DNA of 64,000 nt from the NCBI GenBank assembly GCA_034336665.1, contig CM067568.1:39536770-39600769 (forward strand), given 5' to 3'. Made by a program: the position numbers and the translations under genes. Of this stretch, positions 48,176-62,256 are shown piece after piece (position 1 is the first letter of the stretch; each line of letters opens with the position of its first letter). Below the pieces are notes generated by a model that made no database searches, was not told the origin of the DNA, and saw only the letters and a program-made list of their open reading frames with translations. The stretch is from Luscinia megarhynchos (lineage: Eukaryota; Chordata; Aves; Passeriformes; Turdidae).

Positions 48176-48723
48176 TCTTTGACACCCATCCCGCACCGAT
48201 CTTTTCTACAGCTGTCTTTAAGGTTTGAAAACCTGCCTTGAGCCTAGATTTCCACTCGTTAACCTTTGCCAAATCTTACAGTGCAAAATAAGACACCTAT
48301 AATTAATTCTGCTCACTCTGAAAGGGACTAGCGACTGCGCAGCGTGTTTTAGGCTGGGATATGCAGAGCTGCGGCCTCCGCTGTTGTTATTTTTACTTTT
48401 TCCTGGACTGTTTTCATCTTACATCCTGTGGACGTAGTAAACAATCAACAACAATGAATCAACTGAATCGGTACATTTTTAAGGCTATTCCCACTGAGAG
48501 CCACTTGCACTTTCGTGACAGTTAAGAATCTGCCAAACATTAGCTTAGTTACCAGCAAGACAGGCTCCTCCCTCCCTTCACCCCATACACAGATTGTTTA
48601 TCAAAACGTGCTGCCAAGAAAAATATCCCTGCTTTTGGCCTCCACCAGTGATTAATAACACTTGAGAACTGAACAAAACTTTACTGTGTTTTCCAAAAAA
48701 TGAGGGAGGTGGGAAAGGGGGAA
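48176..48723. other. Short non-coding stretch, no feature seen
   Basis: Unique AT-rich sequence between the small CpG island and the purine microsatellite. Confidence 0.5.
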
Positions 48724-48942
48724 AGAGAAGAGAAGAGAAGAGAAGAGAAGAGAAGAGAAGAGAAGAGAAGAGAAGAGAAGAGAAGAGAAGAGAAGAGAAG
48801 AGAAGAGAAGAGAAGAGAAGAGAAGAGAAGAGAAGAGAAGAGAAGAGAAGAGAAGAGAAGAGAAGAGAAGAGAAGAGAAGAGAAGAGAAGAGAAGAGAAG
48901 AGAAGAGAAGAGAAGAGAAGAGAAGAGAAGAGAAGAGAAGAG
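48724..48942. repeat. (AAGAG)n pentanucleotide microsatellite, about 43 units
   Basis: About 218 bp of uninterrupted AGAAG units, purine-only on the plus strand. The repeat creates artificial frames of about 90-100 codons on both strands. No interruption is visible, which suggests a young or actively mutating array. Confidence 0.97.
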
Positions 48943-50861
48943 GACCCTGACACTATCTTAAGTTATTTCACTCAGCATAACCTCCTTTTCCTTTCTAACT
49001 AGGCCATCTGAAAAGACCAAACCCACTTTTTCTCCAACACCATGTTACAAATGCTGATTAATATTGTTATTGAAAGAAAGATGATATGGACAGAGGATAA
49101 TGGTGAGAATAGAAGGGAGGTGGGGGCAGTTTCTTTTATTAGCACATATCAAGATGAGCTATGGGGGGAAACCAAGAGGAAAAAAAAGATCATTTACTTT
49201 CTTTTCAAAGACTGTTGGTAAAATTCCTAAGGGAGACTAAGTGCCAAAATTAACTGTCTTGGTGTATTACTTTTAGACACTACTGCCTGGGTGAATTAAG
49301 TCAAATCTTCAAGCAGCAGCCAAAGATAGCTGCAAGCTGAAAAAGAGGCTCTGCATTTCCTTATTTTTTTTGTGAAACTCACAAATTTGTGGAGATTGTC
49401 TTTGCTCCAGGGTTTTTTCATCTCTCTCTTATGCCTTCTGGGCTATTTTTACTATTTTATATTTGGCATTATAAATGTGTTTTGTAATGGGAAGGCAAGG
49501 TAAGAAACAAGCAATTGTTTAAAAAATCAGAAAAGCAAAAAAATGAGAATACATCCTCACATACCATATCCATTTATGTGTATACATACATGTGAGGGTA
49601 TACATATGTATGTACATAATATCAGGTATTTTTCAAAATACATTAGTTAGTAAAATATAATAAACAGCTCTTGAACACTGGGATATAGGCTAGTGAAAAC
49701 AGTTTACTGAAATTAATGATGCTGGATTGAACCAAACCTTCCTCCCTTTGGAATTAGTGCCAGACATAGTTTTCCTGAACCCTGTCCAACTGCCTGAGCG
49801 ACAGACAATTTTCATTCTATTTGTGCTAAAGGCTTATGACTAGTACTGGAAAATGAAGCCCTTGCCCTTGATCTCAGTGCAGATTAAAAAAAAAGCAGAA
49901 CTGTGCCAATTTGTTTCCTCTGCCAATAGAAGCCCTTGTGCTTTGGGTAATGCAAAACAATAAAAAATTCAATGAAAACTCTCCACTGAAAGGAAACCCA
50001 CCAAGAGCCATGTATCTCTGCTACACTCATCAGTCAGTTTCCAAGATTCTCACAATGTCATCAAAATGCAGAGAGTAAGGGCAAAAAATAGTTACCAGCC
50101 AGCAACACTGTCTTATTTTTCTGTTTCACATCTCACTGCTATGCATTTGATAATGACTGCTAAAAAATACTCCACTGTAAATAACCACCCTCTCCCTTCT
50201 GCTAACACCAATCTCCCCACATTCAGGTACTGCGTGTAGATTTAGGGCTGTGCACCCCCTTTTGTCTGAGCTAATTCTATTTCTAAGGGATGAAATACAC
50301 ATTTGACATACACACCCTGAGTTATAAACAGTGGCTACACCGCAGTGCTGTCAGCCAGTTAATCTCTGATTGCTTTTCCCTAGATTATTAATAAAATTAG
50401 AATCCTAAGCAGAAGGCGCTTGCTTTCATTGTACAGTCTGCACTTGTGACATGGTACATGTGGAAAATTTTGAGTGCATTGCAGTGAATGGTCTGGGGGT
50501 TAGTTTTTAGCTTCCGCTAAGTACCTGGCAGGCTGCCATGCTGAAGGATTCTGGGAACTGAAAGGCTCCCAAGTACAAACTGCCAGCATTAAGCAGTCCT
50601 GACAGCTCTGCTCCTTCCACACTTGGCAGCAGTTCAAAGTGCTCTTTCATTTGAAAGGCTGGAAGGCTGCCATGTGCAATGCAGATTTGCTGTGCCTGCT
50701 CTCATAAGGAACTGATAAATGCCGTTGCTGTTGCCATGGGGACAGGAGGCTATCAGAATGGCCTTGTGATCTGCAGCCTCTCAGCTCTGCAGGTTTGGGT
50801 TTGGGGTTTTTTGGGTTTTGGTGGTGTTTTTGTTTTTGTTTTTTTTTGTTGGGTTGGTTTT

Positions 50862-50890
50862 TGTGTGTGTGTGTGTATGTGTGTGCGTGT
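50862..50890 (+). repeat. Interrupted (GT)n repeat
   Basis: GT repeats interrupted by TATG and GC, next to T/G-rich sequence from about 50795. Confidence 0.75.
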
Positions 50891-51122
50891 TGTTTTTTTT
50901 CTCTCTGAGATGGTGAAATAAATGTTCTAGAGAAGGTTAACTCTTGGAGGACAGGAAGCGCTGATTTGAAAAGACAGGGTGAGCCTCCGTGCGTGGCTCC
51001 TCCGAAGTGCTGGGAACAAGATTAACACATACCTGCCAACTGGCCCTATTCGGGAACGACTGGCCCCAGTGTTTTTTGTTCGTTTGTTTGGTTAGCTGGG
51101 TTTTTTTTTTTGAAGGCCAGGA

Positions 51123-51137
51123 GGGTGGGAGGGAGGG
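51123..51137 (+). other. Short-loop G-quadruplex motif
   Basis: GGGTGGGAGGGAGGG has four G3 runs with three single-base loops, the most stable class of intramolecular quadruplex. Confidence 0.75.
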
Positions 51138-54100
51138 AGGAAGTGAGAAGGAAAGACCTCCTTCTTGCAACGCAGTCTCTTCAGATTTCTCTCTCTCTCA
51201 GGATCTCCCAACATAATTAAAAGGCCATTCTCTTTCTTCCCCTCACTCTCCCTACACAGAGTTTTCAGATGCTGAGGAAATGAATTAATCTACCACTGGA
51301 TGTTGTAGCATGCCTGATGTCTTTAGCCCTCATTAACATCAGTGGACAGCTAGCAGGATTAGACCCATTATATGCACTCCACGTGTGTGGTTACTCTGAG
51401 TAAAAAGAATGAACATATAAGTGTGGTATAAGACTGCATGTTTAAGAGCAATCTTAGTGATGATGCAAGTCCGGAGACTGAATCTCAGCTCGTCCTAGTT
51501 CCCAAGTTTAAAATAAACACACCCTTGAGCTATGCACAGTTTGAGTGTGTGTAGAGGTGAGTGTGCATATCTACTTCTGTAAAGGTGCAGAGAAAAATAT
51601 AGGCAGCAAATATTTTATTCAGAATTTATACTCATTTCCCTACGTTGTCTTTGGTTTTTTTTCACATTATGTCTTTCCATCTCTGCTACAGCAATAGATT
51701 TGTCTTCCCTAAAGACATTTTGTTGCAGTCCAGTAAACTGAATTCTGTTTAACCAAGGCGAAGTCTGAGCATGACATCATAGCAGAGAACAATGGAGTGC
51801 ATCACTCTCTCCCTGACCACGCAGCAAACTTCAGGGCAGCATTTTAAAAGATCAATATGGGCATGCATCTACGTTTACAGACACATGTAAAATGCAATAT
51901 ACGTTCAGATAGTGCCAGAAAAACAGGAAAGACAAAGCACTGGGGGAATTTTGTATACTCAAGTGTTAACAGTCTGAGAGCTTTGTTTAAACCTGGGGAG
52001 AAAAGTCAATCACCCCCCATGTGAACAAATCCTCCCTTCCTTCTCTAAACACAGGTCTTTGCCTTCCTGGACTGTATACTTGTATCTTTCCAATACATCT
52101 GAACAGTGTTATATGAAATGAAACATTAAAACAGAATTTCAAGCCATATTCAACAGATAAACTGGTTAATCATCTGCTAGTTAACCTATAACTTTTTAAA
52201 TAAACACCACCAGTCTTACTTATCTGACTTTCACTCCACTTTGGTTTTACTTTTTTTTTTTTTACCACATTCAGTTTTAAAGCTTTTTGGTTGTGAATGT
52301 GTTAATCAAAGATTTGAATGAAGAAAGTAGTCATTTTAAAAATATACAAGAGAGAATTTTTTAGGAGTAACAGAGAAATACACACTGTAAGTGTGTGTAC
52401 ACAAACATACCCGCACACCCCCTCTACCTTTTTTAAATTCTCCTGTAGCTTATATTTTCAAGCAAATTAAAGCCTATGTGATTCTAAGTTTTGTATCTGA
52501 CATAAAATCCTGTTAAAACAATCAGCATATTCAAATCAAGATAAAAGCTACTTGAATACATTTACAAAGCAGTTTCAAAATCACAAACAAGGCTGTATTT
52601 CACAAGCCTTTGTACCACAATGAGGTAGGCCAAAGGACATATTTCTTCAGGATTGCTTGGTACTATTATTTTTTAAAAAAATAAATAAATGTGAAGTTAA
52701 CTGTAATATCTTTACCTGATTCTCTCTGGGTTCTTGTCTATGGTTGTCATGGTAATTTGATAATTCTGGCTTGCTCTCTCCACATTCTGTTTATCTCACT
52801 GGATTTCCTGATTATTCAGAAAACTCTCCCATCTCTCTCCCTCTGCTCCCATTCTGGCTCAATCCTGCTTTTTTCATTCATTTAGCATAGAGGAATTGTA
52901 ATATTTTGCTACTAATCTACTAGAGTAAAGTTGTTTGCTCCACTTACCTGAAAATGGAGATAATGAGATAAGCATACATACTAGAGTTTTTCTTAAATTA
53001 TCTTCCATAGTCTATGATAGGGGATAGAGAGGAAATGGGGAAAGATAACTGCATATAGATTTCTTGCAAAGTACTTGGATCTTAGTCCTATAGATATTAT
53101 TTAGGATTTAACTGCTGCATTTCTGACAGCAGAAACGTGTATTTAATTGTTGCCTTTTCAAATGTGACAGACACATTTGTTCCTAGAGCAAGAGTCAGAA
53201 TATATTCTCTCTATCTTACAGAGTAGAAGCAATATTTTTATTCAGGGGTTCAGATGACAATTTATGCCAAAAGAAACAAACTGATCATGCTTTGAATGCA
53301 CCAGTGAAACTCAAAGAAAAATGCACACAGCTCCGTAATATTTAGCTCGAGTGTGTAGTTACAAAATATTTATGTCATTGATACGTGCATATTTTAAAAG
53401 TTATCAGCGTTAAATTATGTATACAAAATATACATGTACATATTATAGATGTATACATAATATATATGTATGAAGGTTCAGAAAATTGCTTTTTTGGGGG
53501 CCCGTGTTCTTCAGTTCTTCCCCAGAAAGTACAGGGTTTTGTGATAAAAGCATGGAGTACCATTTGCACCTATGGTTATTTTAAATAATTTGCTTGAATA
53601 TTACATCTCATCTTATTACCTTTCAAAGTCCTTGTATATTTAGCCTCTACACTCTTCAAGAAAGGGAATGTGTTTTATATTGCTGATCAATACCTCATAC
53701 AACTACAACCTGAAATCATAAGAATCTCAAGTAATTATTTCAAGGCAAGTAATTCACCATCATTATGGATCATTACTGAAACTATGGTACAATTTATTAC
53801 AATTTTGACACAGTAATTTCCACTTTACACTGTCTTTACAATGTACCAATGGAATCTGCAGTCCCTCTGAATTAAAAGTATCTGTATCAACTAGAAGTAC
53901 CTGTAGCAATGAAAGCTACAAATCCTTCTGTATGGCCTCTTTTGCTTACAACTTCTGTTTCTTGTACTGTAAATTTGGGATTTCTTACTATATCCTTCTG
54001 AGGGCAACATGCTGTGGAATCTGCTAAACTCAGTAAGCAGTCCGACTGTGACAGGCCCTCTCTCCCAATCTATTGCCATAATCTAGGACATCAGTGACAT

Positions 54101-57100
54101 CATCTGATAGTCTGTAACATCACCCTGTGAATCACAAGACTAGCAAAGGTTGCTGTTGGTGTCACAGGTGGTATTTGTCATGTGAGTGCAGAGTTCACAC
54201 TTGATTATAACTGTGAAAATGCTGTTAAAATAACCCCTTGGACCCATCAATTTATTTGGAATTTTTTCAACTGTATAAATCCTATCTTCTTCTTCTTACT
54301 TTGATTTTCAAATTTTTATTGTCAGTAAAATAGAAATTATTTTACTTTTATTCAATTCCTATGTAATGCAATAAAGCAGCAATAAACACACTTTCTCTTA
54401 CTTGCTAAAAACCACCTATTTCTGCTACTCAGCAGAAAAGGTTTCAGTAAATCACATGTAGGACATCTAATGTTAAAATGTTCTTAAATTTACTTTAAAT
54501 TCCTACTTATTCATGCATTTCTACAATGTAGACACTGCAGAAAGTCAACAGACCAAAGACTATATACTTAGCACAAAAAATATGCCCTCTCCTTTCTGAA
54601 AAGAAGACTGAGCAGGGCAATGGCTCTATTTTACATTCTGCTAACACCTAATTATTTTTATGAAACATATCCAGTAACATTTATTATTTAAACAATCATA
54701 AATATTTACAAAGAAATTATAGTCTTGAAAGCAACCTACATGCTGATGCTTTTTCTCTTTTCCTAGAATGTTGTTTGTTTACATGGCTGCTAATTGTTAA
54801 AATTCAGTAATCTGTAGTGATCTTACTTTTATTTGTGTAAATTAGTAAGGTCTTGCTGCACAAATTATAAAGACTTTGCCATGCAATTGTACTAGGCTCA
54901 GCTATTTCATTTATAAGTCAGTGTGCTCCAGTCCAATTTTTTATTACTGTTATCTTTAGTTCTGCGAAGCCTTGGAACATTTCCCAGTCTGGATCTACAG
55001 AAAGTTTCCCAGGAAAATGTATAAAGAGCCTGTGTTCTGCTTTACTCTGCAGTGCCCATGTGCTTTTGGTGAGCTAGGTCTTTGAAGACCCAGCCCATGC
55101 ATGGAGTCCAGTCAGGCTGAAAAATTTAGCAATTGAGATATTTTACAATCCAAAATCTCTTTTAAACAAAGGTGTGGTTTAGCAGGACTGGCTGCTTCTG
55201 ACTGCTTTCAGCCTCTTATTATTGCAGCTGCTATGATGTAAGGCTGAGTATGGTAGAGCTAAAGTAGCTGAGGCTCAGGGAGAAATGCTGAGAACAGCTG
55301 TTTTACTGTAAACATTAACAAGGGTTTGACTTCATTTGCAAGCTGGGAGCATTCACAGTTTCTGCACAAATAATACTTTGGGAATTTGTTCTAGATATTC
55401 ACAGCACACACAAAAAAATTATCCCTTCTGTACATTACTGCAGATTTGAAAGAAGCAAATTCTCTACAGAGAGATGCATTCCATTAAAATCAACAGGGAA
55501 TTTTTCACATTAATACACAGCTTCACACAGACGATACAGACATACACACAGGGAAAGAAGCAATATTTATCTGCTTTAGCTATTTCTAAAGCTCCTATCA
55601 CATTAGTATCTAAGTGCCAATTAGATACCAAAAATACTCAGTTGTAGCAGACACTGATGTCTGCTGATTATTACAGAGCTGCAAACAGAATTCTATCCAA
55701 GAGGGCAGAGAGGGATTTGAATGCTTTCCCCCTAGCTCGGTGCTGCAATTCATGGATGTTAGGAAACAAATTTCAGACCTCATTTCCTTCATTACATTCT
55801 TGAGGCTGCTTTATTCTGAACCAAATGAAAAATCTCAGACAAAGTGACCTTTGCAGGGAGCAGGGGACGTTCACTGACATCACATGCATCTGCATATGCA
55901 CACACAGGCATACGGGCCAGATCCTCCAGACACTGAAAGCTATTTTTTCACCACATTATCACTGCAATGGAGTCTGTGAGGCAGCTCAGCCAGCTACTTG
56001 TGCATCAGCCAGAGCAAAGCCTCAGCTGGTTTGCAGCCACTGCAGAAACTGCAATGGCTCTCCCTTTCCTGAGCCCTTGTGAAAGGCATACAGTTTAGAA
56101 ATGGCTGGGCCAAGCCTATTTCTCATGGATTCCCGATTCCCAGAGTAGTTTCTTGGGTACAGTGGTAGCCCCTGCAAAATTCAGTAGCTCTGCTGGTGTT
56201 ACAGTTTACACAAGGGACCACACTGGCAGGGAGACAGCCCTAGGATGATGTAAGAATGGCTTAAAGCTGCATTTTCACCACCCTCTCTGAAGTCTGCCAA
56301 GAACTGCTTGGCCAAGGCTTGGAGCCTGGGCAACAGTCCCTACTTACAGACTCCTTCTAGAAACTCCCCATATTAAATACAAAGCTATATAAATCTTCAC
56401 TATCTTCTTCATTTGTTGCTATTACAATTCACAACTAAGTAGCATTAACTCTGCTGAGCCCTTTGATAAAAGACCAAGGCAAACTTGGAATCCAGAAGGA
56501 CTTGTTAAAATTCATCACTTCGTCATAAAGTTGTGCCCATGCTGTTGGATATGGAATCTTTCAAATGAGAAATAAAATTACCAATTGGACATGTGATCTT
56601 TTTAATGTTCCCAGGACATTTCCCACAAATCTGGAAGTATTGAATTTAGTATATCTCTAATATGCAAAGCTAGTTAACTATATTCTGTTCTTAAACTGTT
56701 TGTGTTTATTCAGGATAAGGGGAGGTTTTTGGTGTCTATCCTATTTTATAGTGTTAATCTTTTGTGCAGTGAAACAGCTACTGTCTTCTCCTCCTCCAGA
56801 GTGGCTATGTTTCTTCAGATCATGATTTGTTTATATATTTTGGGATGAAACATAAAATTCTGTCTACCTGGTACAGCTGTAAATAATGCTTCTCTTGCAT
56901 CCCTGTATACAGTGGAAAACAAAAATGTTCTGGGTGCCATTTATTCCTGACCCCAGGTATCTTTAAATCTCCAATTAGAGTTTCACCATTCATGTGTGAC
57001 AATGGAGGCTTTGAAATGCACCTGGAAACATATCTCTCTTTTTTCCGTCCTTCCTTCCCTCTGACAGGATTTCAGACCTCTGGAACCACATCTGTTGTGA

Positions 57101-59460
57101 GTTACCTTTCCCTAGTCATACTTTTTATTGTACAAATGTTCAAAAAATACCCAGTTGTTTGCCTAGATCTTGTAACCAAAGCAAGGCCCCAGCCTGTCCT
57201 CTTCCACTGCCCATGCCTATAATTTCTTCTCAAACTGAATGCTGAATGGGGCTAAAGCCAGCATACTATTATGTTTGGAACCAGGTTCAATCCAGGAATT
57301 GATACAAATGAACCTGGGAAATAAGCTGCAGCTTGAGAAAGTAATAAAGCATGTTAGAGTGCTCATATGTAACTGGAGATGCAGGAGTTGCTTCCAGAAC
57401 AGGGTCTGGAAAGGACATACTGGCACCTGTGTAATTTGTGAACCACTGAAGTCAAATTCTTTCCTCTGTGTCTTGGCAAGCCCAGTGATCAGATGAGAAG
57501 CTGTGGCCTGGCCAAAAGAGAGAATGCTCTGGCACTACCAAAAACTCTTTTATAGCAAATTTTTCCTGTGCTAGTAGCTCTTCTCACCACCTCAAAAATG
57601 CTTCCTGAACCACCAGCCCAAGCTCACTTTCTACAACTCAATGAAACATCTGTCTCCACCACTAGAAATGTTCAAAGAGTGTGATGAAGCACCTTACAGC
57701 ACTGGGTCAGCAAAGAATAGCTCTGCTCAAGACTGGCAACACACATTGAGGCAGCTTTATCAAGGTATGGTATTCTGAAGGGCACTGAATGCTCTTTGCC
57801 AAAGCTTCCTGAGAAAACTAGGTCCAAAAGTTTTGGTGTCATATTGAAATTCCTATTAAACATTCCTTTAAGTTGAAACGTTCGGTCTTGTTGCCAGTTC
57901 CCACTTAGTAATCTCACCTGGAACCCTTCTTGCTTACAAACATGCCAGACTCACAGAGCTGTCCACCAGAAAGCAGATGAAACCAACAAACTGGGTAACT
58001 CACAACACTAGCCCACACTGGTTTTCCTCTGTTAAAAGCAGGACTGTTACGGTATTTAGAGACCTGGGAGAGGCTGACCTCTACATATACAATTCAATGC
58101 TATTGATTCACAATCCAAATTATAAATACTTTAAAAAATTTCACCCATTCCTCAATTCATCAGAAATAAAACCTCATTTCTTAAGTAAATGTGTTTGAAA
58201 ATCAGTCTGCCACTTCTGGCCCGCACTGCTGTCCTGCAACTCATGTAACCATCGTAGTCCATTTTCAAATGTTCTTCATGCCAGTGAGACACCCCTGGTC
58301 ATGAAGAACTGCATATATTTCCCTTCCCAGTGCTCCCTTTCAGAATGCTGAACCAGTCAGGTTTAAGTAAATCACTGCAAAACTGTAGAAGTTTAGGTCA
58401 GAAACAGAGCCACCAAAAAGCCAATTGTATTGCTCACATTGCTTACCTTTCTGTTCTAGTAAAAAAAAGGGGGTGGTGAATGGGTGGAGGGGGGAAAGAT
58501 TCCTAAGATTTTCCTTAAACATCTTTCAAAGTCAGTCTTTCTCCAAATTTAATCCAAAACTTCATATGTAAGGGTATGTATTTATTCCAATCCAGGCAGT
58601 GTTTGGAGGAAATGCATAAAACACCAACTGTATCACAAACATTTTTGATTAGGAAAACAACTCCAATTCTAGCTTGCTATCTGAAAATAAGGGTCATCAA
58701 GCTTCTGTAATGGGAAAATGGCTGCATTCTGTAACAGGTCAAAACAAAAACATATCCTAGTCAAAGATAAAGTCTGACTTGATTTTCGAAGCTTCTCATT
58801 TTAAAGCTATCCAGAAGAGCTAAAGGAATAATGGAGCACTTGTAAGAAGGAATGCAAAAAAAAGTCAGTGCCAAATACATGGGAAGGGAAATATGATGGA
58901 GACTGTGAAACAGACTTCTGAGGTGACAGCCTTAGGATCACGTCCAACATGGAAATTAGTTACTGAGAACTTCAACCCCACAGTGCCAAAGTGAAAGGTA
59001 CTGTGTTCATAGAGGGGAGTTCAGAACCTCTTGTTCTCTGTCTAGATTTCCTATATAGAGTATGGGAAAAAGTAGGCATCTGAGAACAGTATTCAGAACA
59101 TCTGTTTCTGCATTTTATCTAGTGACTATTTATATGAAATGTTTAAGAGGCAGGCCAGAAAGGGAATCTAAGGCTTTATCTGTCAGATGGGTGCCTTAAC
59201 CAGTACAGTCATGCTTTCTCTTACGCTTTCTCTACTCCCTGTGACCCCACCTTCTCTTTCTCTGGACCAATGAACTTAAAATTATTTTCTGCAGCATGGC
59301 ACAGTTTCAATAGGAAGGGTGGAGACTGCCTGCCTCCAAAACAGCTTGCAATTTGGTGGTCAGGCCCTCTCCTGGGACGTGTGAGTCGGAGTCTCCTCAC
59401 GCACAGAACATTCCTGTGCTCAGAGACAGGAAGCAGTGAGGGTGCACTTGAGAACTCATC

Positions 59461-59486
59461 TTTTTTTTTTTTTTTTTTTTTTTTTT
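59461..59486 (+). repeat. Poly(T)26 homopolymer
   Basis: Twenty-six T residues with no recognisable retrocopy attached on either side. Confidence 0.9.
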
Positions 59487-62256
59487 GTAAACTGTAGCTG
59501 CTATGATACAGATAATAAAAGGAAATATTTAACAATAACCATGAGAATTACCAACACTTATAGACATCTTTAATCTTTGAGATTTCAAAACAAACAATGG
59601 ACTGTGCTGAAGCAACTTTGCCCTTTGGACTGAGCAGAAGCACCCAAGAATGCAGAAATGGGCTTTGCTGTACTTCTTAAAATGTTGTAATGCATGTTTT
59701 TTTGTGAGCTAGATCAACCCTGTAGGCTGAGTCAGAAGAAAATTTTGCTTGCACAGTTTCCTTTTCTGTCCACTCTGTTAAGACTTGTTAATATCATTTC
59801 TGCTTTAACCTTCTTCAGCTCCTTCTGCTCTTCTTCAGCAAAACTACAGCAGTTGGATTTAAGCACTGTGCAAGACCTCAGAGGGTCCTGCCCACAGATA
59901 TGTACTTTTGAATCACATGGCTTCCTAAGAAGTTTAAACTCCTAAGAGTTTATCATCTCTTGAGGCATAATGCAAGCAACAGTGCGCAAACTTGGGCGAA
60001 GACATGAAGAAAGCTACTTCAATTTTTACTGGAAGTTCAGGAAAGAGCTTGAAGGAAGCAGAAAAGAAAGCATGTTGGATTTTGTCCCAGACAGAAAGAA
60101 TTAACTACCTGACTTTCATCAGTATACTATGGGATCTACTGCAGCTACAGCTATGGCCAGTTGACTGCCAGGTTGTTGGTTTCACATGGATTTGACAGTT
60201 TTGCAGGTTGATCCACTCTGAATCTACTTTAATTCCTACTCTATTTAAACAAAAGAAAAAGAGGAGGCATTTCTCAGTCTGCACAGCACAACTCCTGCTG
60301 GGAAAACTCCACAGAGCTCATAGAACAGTAGGAAGAGAACCTTCCAGAAAATGGATGGGTCTTTTTCCGGTTAAAGCAGCACTTGATGCTCAGATAATGA
60401 CAGCCTGTCAGTCCCAGGCTGTCTCTTTGCTGCAGCAAGACAGGAGTCTTGGCAGGGCAGGTCCTATTTCCAGGGCTACTCCATCATCCCTCTAGCTTCT
60501 GCACTTACATGAGATGCAGTTATGATGGCCCCTTGCAGTGCCTTCATTTGAGTCAGCCTTTCTGTGCCAATAGCTGTGCGTTAGCAGACCTTGAGTACTG
60601 AATGAACATGAGCCAAACCTATCCCTAGTTTCTTGACTCAGGAAGTTTATGTAATGCAGGAAGTTATGGTTTCCCAACTCCTTTCTATAAATAGTGTCTT
60701 TGGTGAGCATTTTGCTCCTCTACAACCCAGTCGAATCACAGCTACTTAGATTATAAATAACTCCATGTCTGTATTTAAATGTTTTGCTGAATATGGGCCT
60801 AGGTAAGATGAATCTAAAGATAGAAAGATTCATAAAATTATGATTTGGGAACCTTTGTGCATACCTTAAACAAATAACAACTAGTGATATTTTTCTAATA
60901 ACCTCAACAACATTCTACACCAATTCCTTTTTTTTTCCAATTTAAGTGTAGAATATTTAAGACTTGTGAAATATACGCTTTTACTTTAGAGTTTGCTGTA
61001 ACTTTTGCTTTTGGTTGGTTGGGTTTTTTTTTGCCATACCAACATATGTGGTTTTCAATGTTATGCATTCAGGATGATCAGTTTTGGCTATGATAAAGGA
61101 GGACTTCATTTAAAAGATCTCCCTTTACCAGCAGAAAATCTCTAGCACACAACAGGGGAGAAAAATGAATATAACCTATTTTGTGTCAGCCAAGATTACA
61201 TCCTAAAACCTTAGCATGTATTCCTTTTTCCCCGATTCACAAAAATTCCTACTGCTATATCTTATTATGTCATTAAAAAGTTTGAATAATTTAGACATTG
61301 AATACCACTCAGTTTGTCTCTCACAAGCAAACACACAGAGAGACATATATGAAGTAATGTATTCTCACCACTTGTAATTATGAGCCTTTATCATAACAAT
61401 GGGTACACTGGGAAAACACATATTCTCATTGCATCTTTGTTAGACATGTCATTTTATATATCTGGGCATGTGACACGGGCTGCACACACTATTCCAAACT
61501 GGGGACCTTTTGAGAGGGCAAGTCATGCCCACACTCCGAGCATACTCTGAATAAGCAGATAAGAGCAACAGCACAAGAGCTATTCTCTGGCTCTGCCTTC
61601 CAGTAGCAGCAGTCCCTGCAGCATGTGTTCCACTCTGACTCATTTGTGTCACAAAGCCTGTGTGCATGCAAACAGGACTTCAGCCAGTACTGTCCATCAT
61701 CATCTGCTCTGCAACTTTAATACATATTCATGGTGCCTCTTGCTGCAACTTCCACTTCTGCTGCTGTGGGTTTGGATGGGACCAGACTTTAAGGAACTAA
61801 CTTAGACACAGAGTAGGATGGGACACAAGGGTTCTCAATGGCTAGCGTTTGGGGCTGCAGGACTCTCCCTCACTCTGTACAAAGGGAGACTGTTCTGTTC
61901 AGAATAGAATATCTCTGTTACTTATTATCTAGCTTACTCCTATAGCAGAGCCTAACAAATACACATCTCTCCAACAAATAGAGGATGGAAGAAGATGAGC
62001 ATGCAGGGGAGGACTGCTCCATATTCTACTGAGAGAGGATGGACAGTGACTCCACCACTTAAGATAAGGAGTCACTCTGTGCAAACAATTGGAGCCTGCC
62101 CAGGATGATGATGGGTTTTATCCTCATGTCCATAAGCACAGAGATCTGTTCACATTCCTGACTCCTGCAACCAGCTTTGCAGTGACAGCAAAATTGTCAG
62201 CTGGCCAGCTCAGATGTGCTCAGGTCCACATGCCCAAATGGTGTTGCCCTGAGACC

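Larger units (their letters stand above)
48943..62256. other. Gene-free AT-rich flank on the 5' side of IRF2BPL
   Basis: I see no exon, RNA gene or clear transposon. Local items are TATACA-type alternating tracts near 49.57-49.62 kb and 53.41-53.47 kb, a GT-rich run (50862-50890), a strong G-quadruplex motif (51123-51137), a T13 run (52251-52263) and a T26 run (59461-59486). All frames are short and overlapped. Confidence 0.5.

Noticed and set aside
47874..48272. 132-codon minus-strand frame over the small CpG island
   Set aside because: Depends on the CTGCC repeat and GC-rich sequence, with comparable frames on the other strand.
48681..49002. 90-100 codon frames of Arg-Glu-Lys or Ser-Leu-Phe repeats
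   Set aside because: Translation of the (AAGAG)n microsatellite; no independent support.
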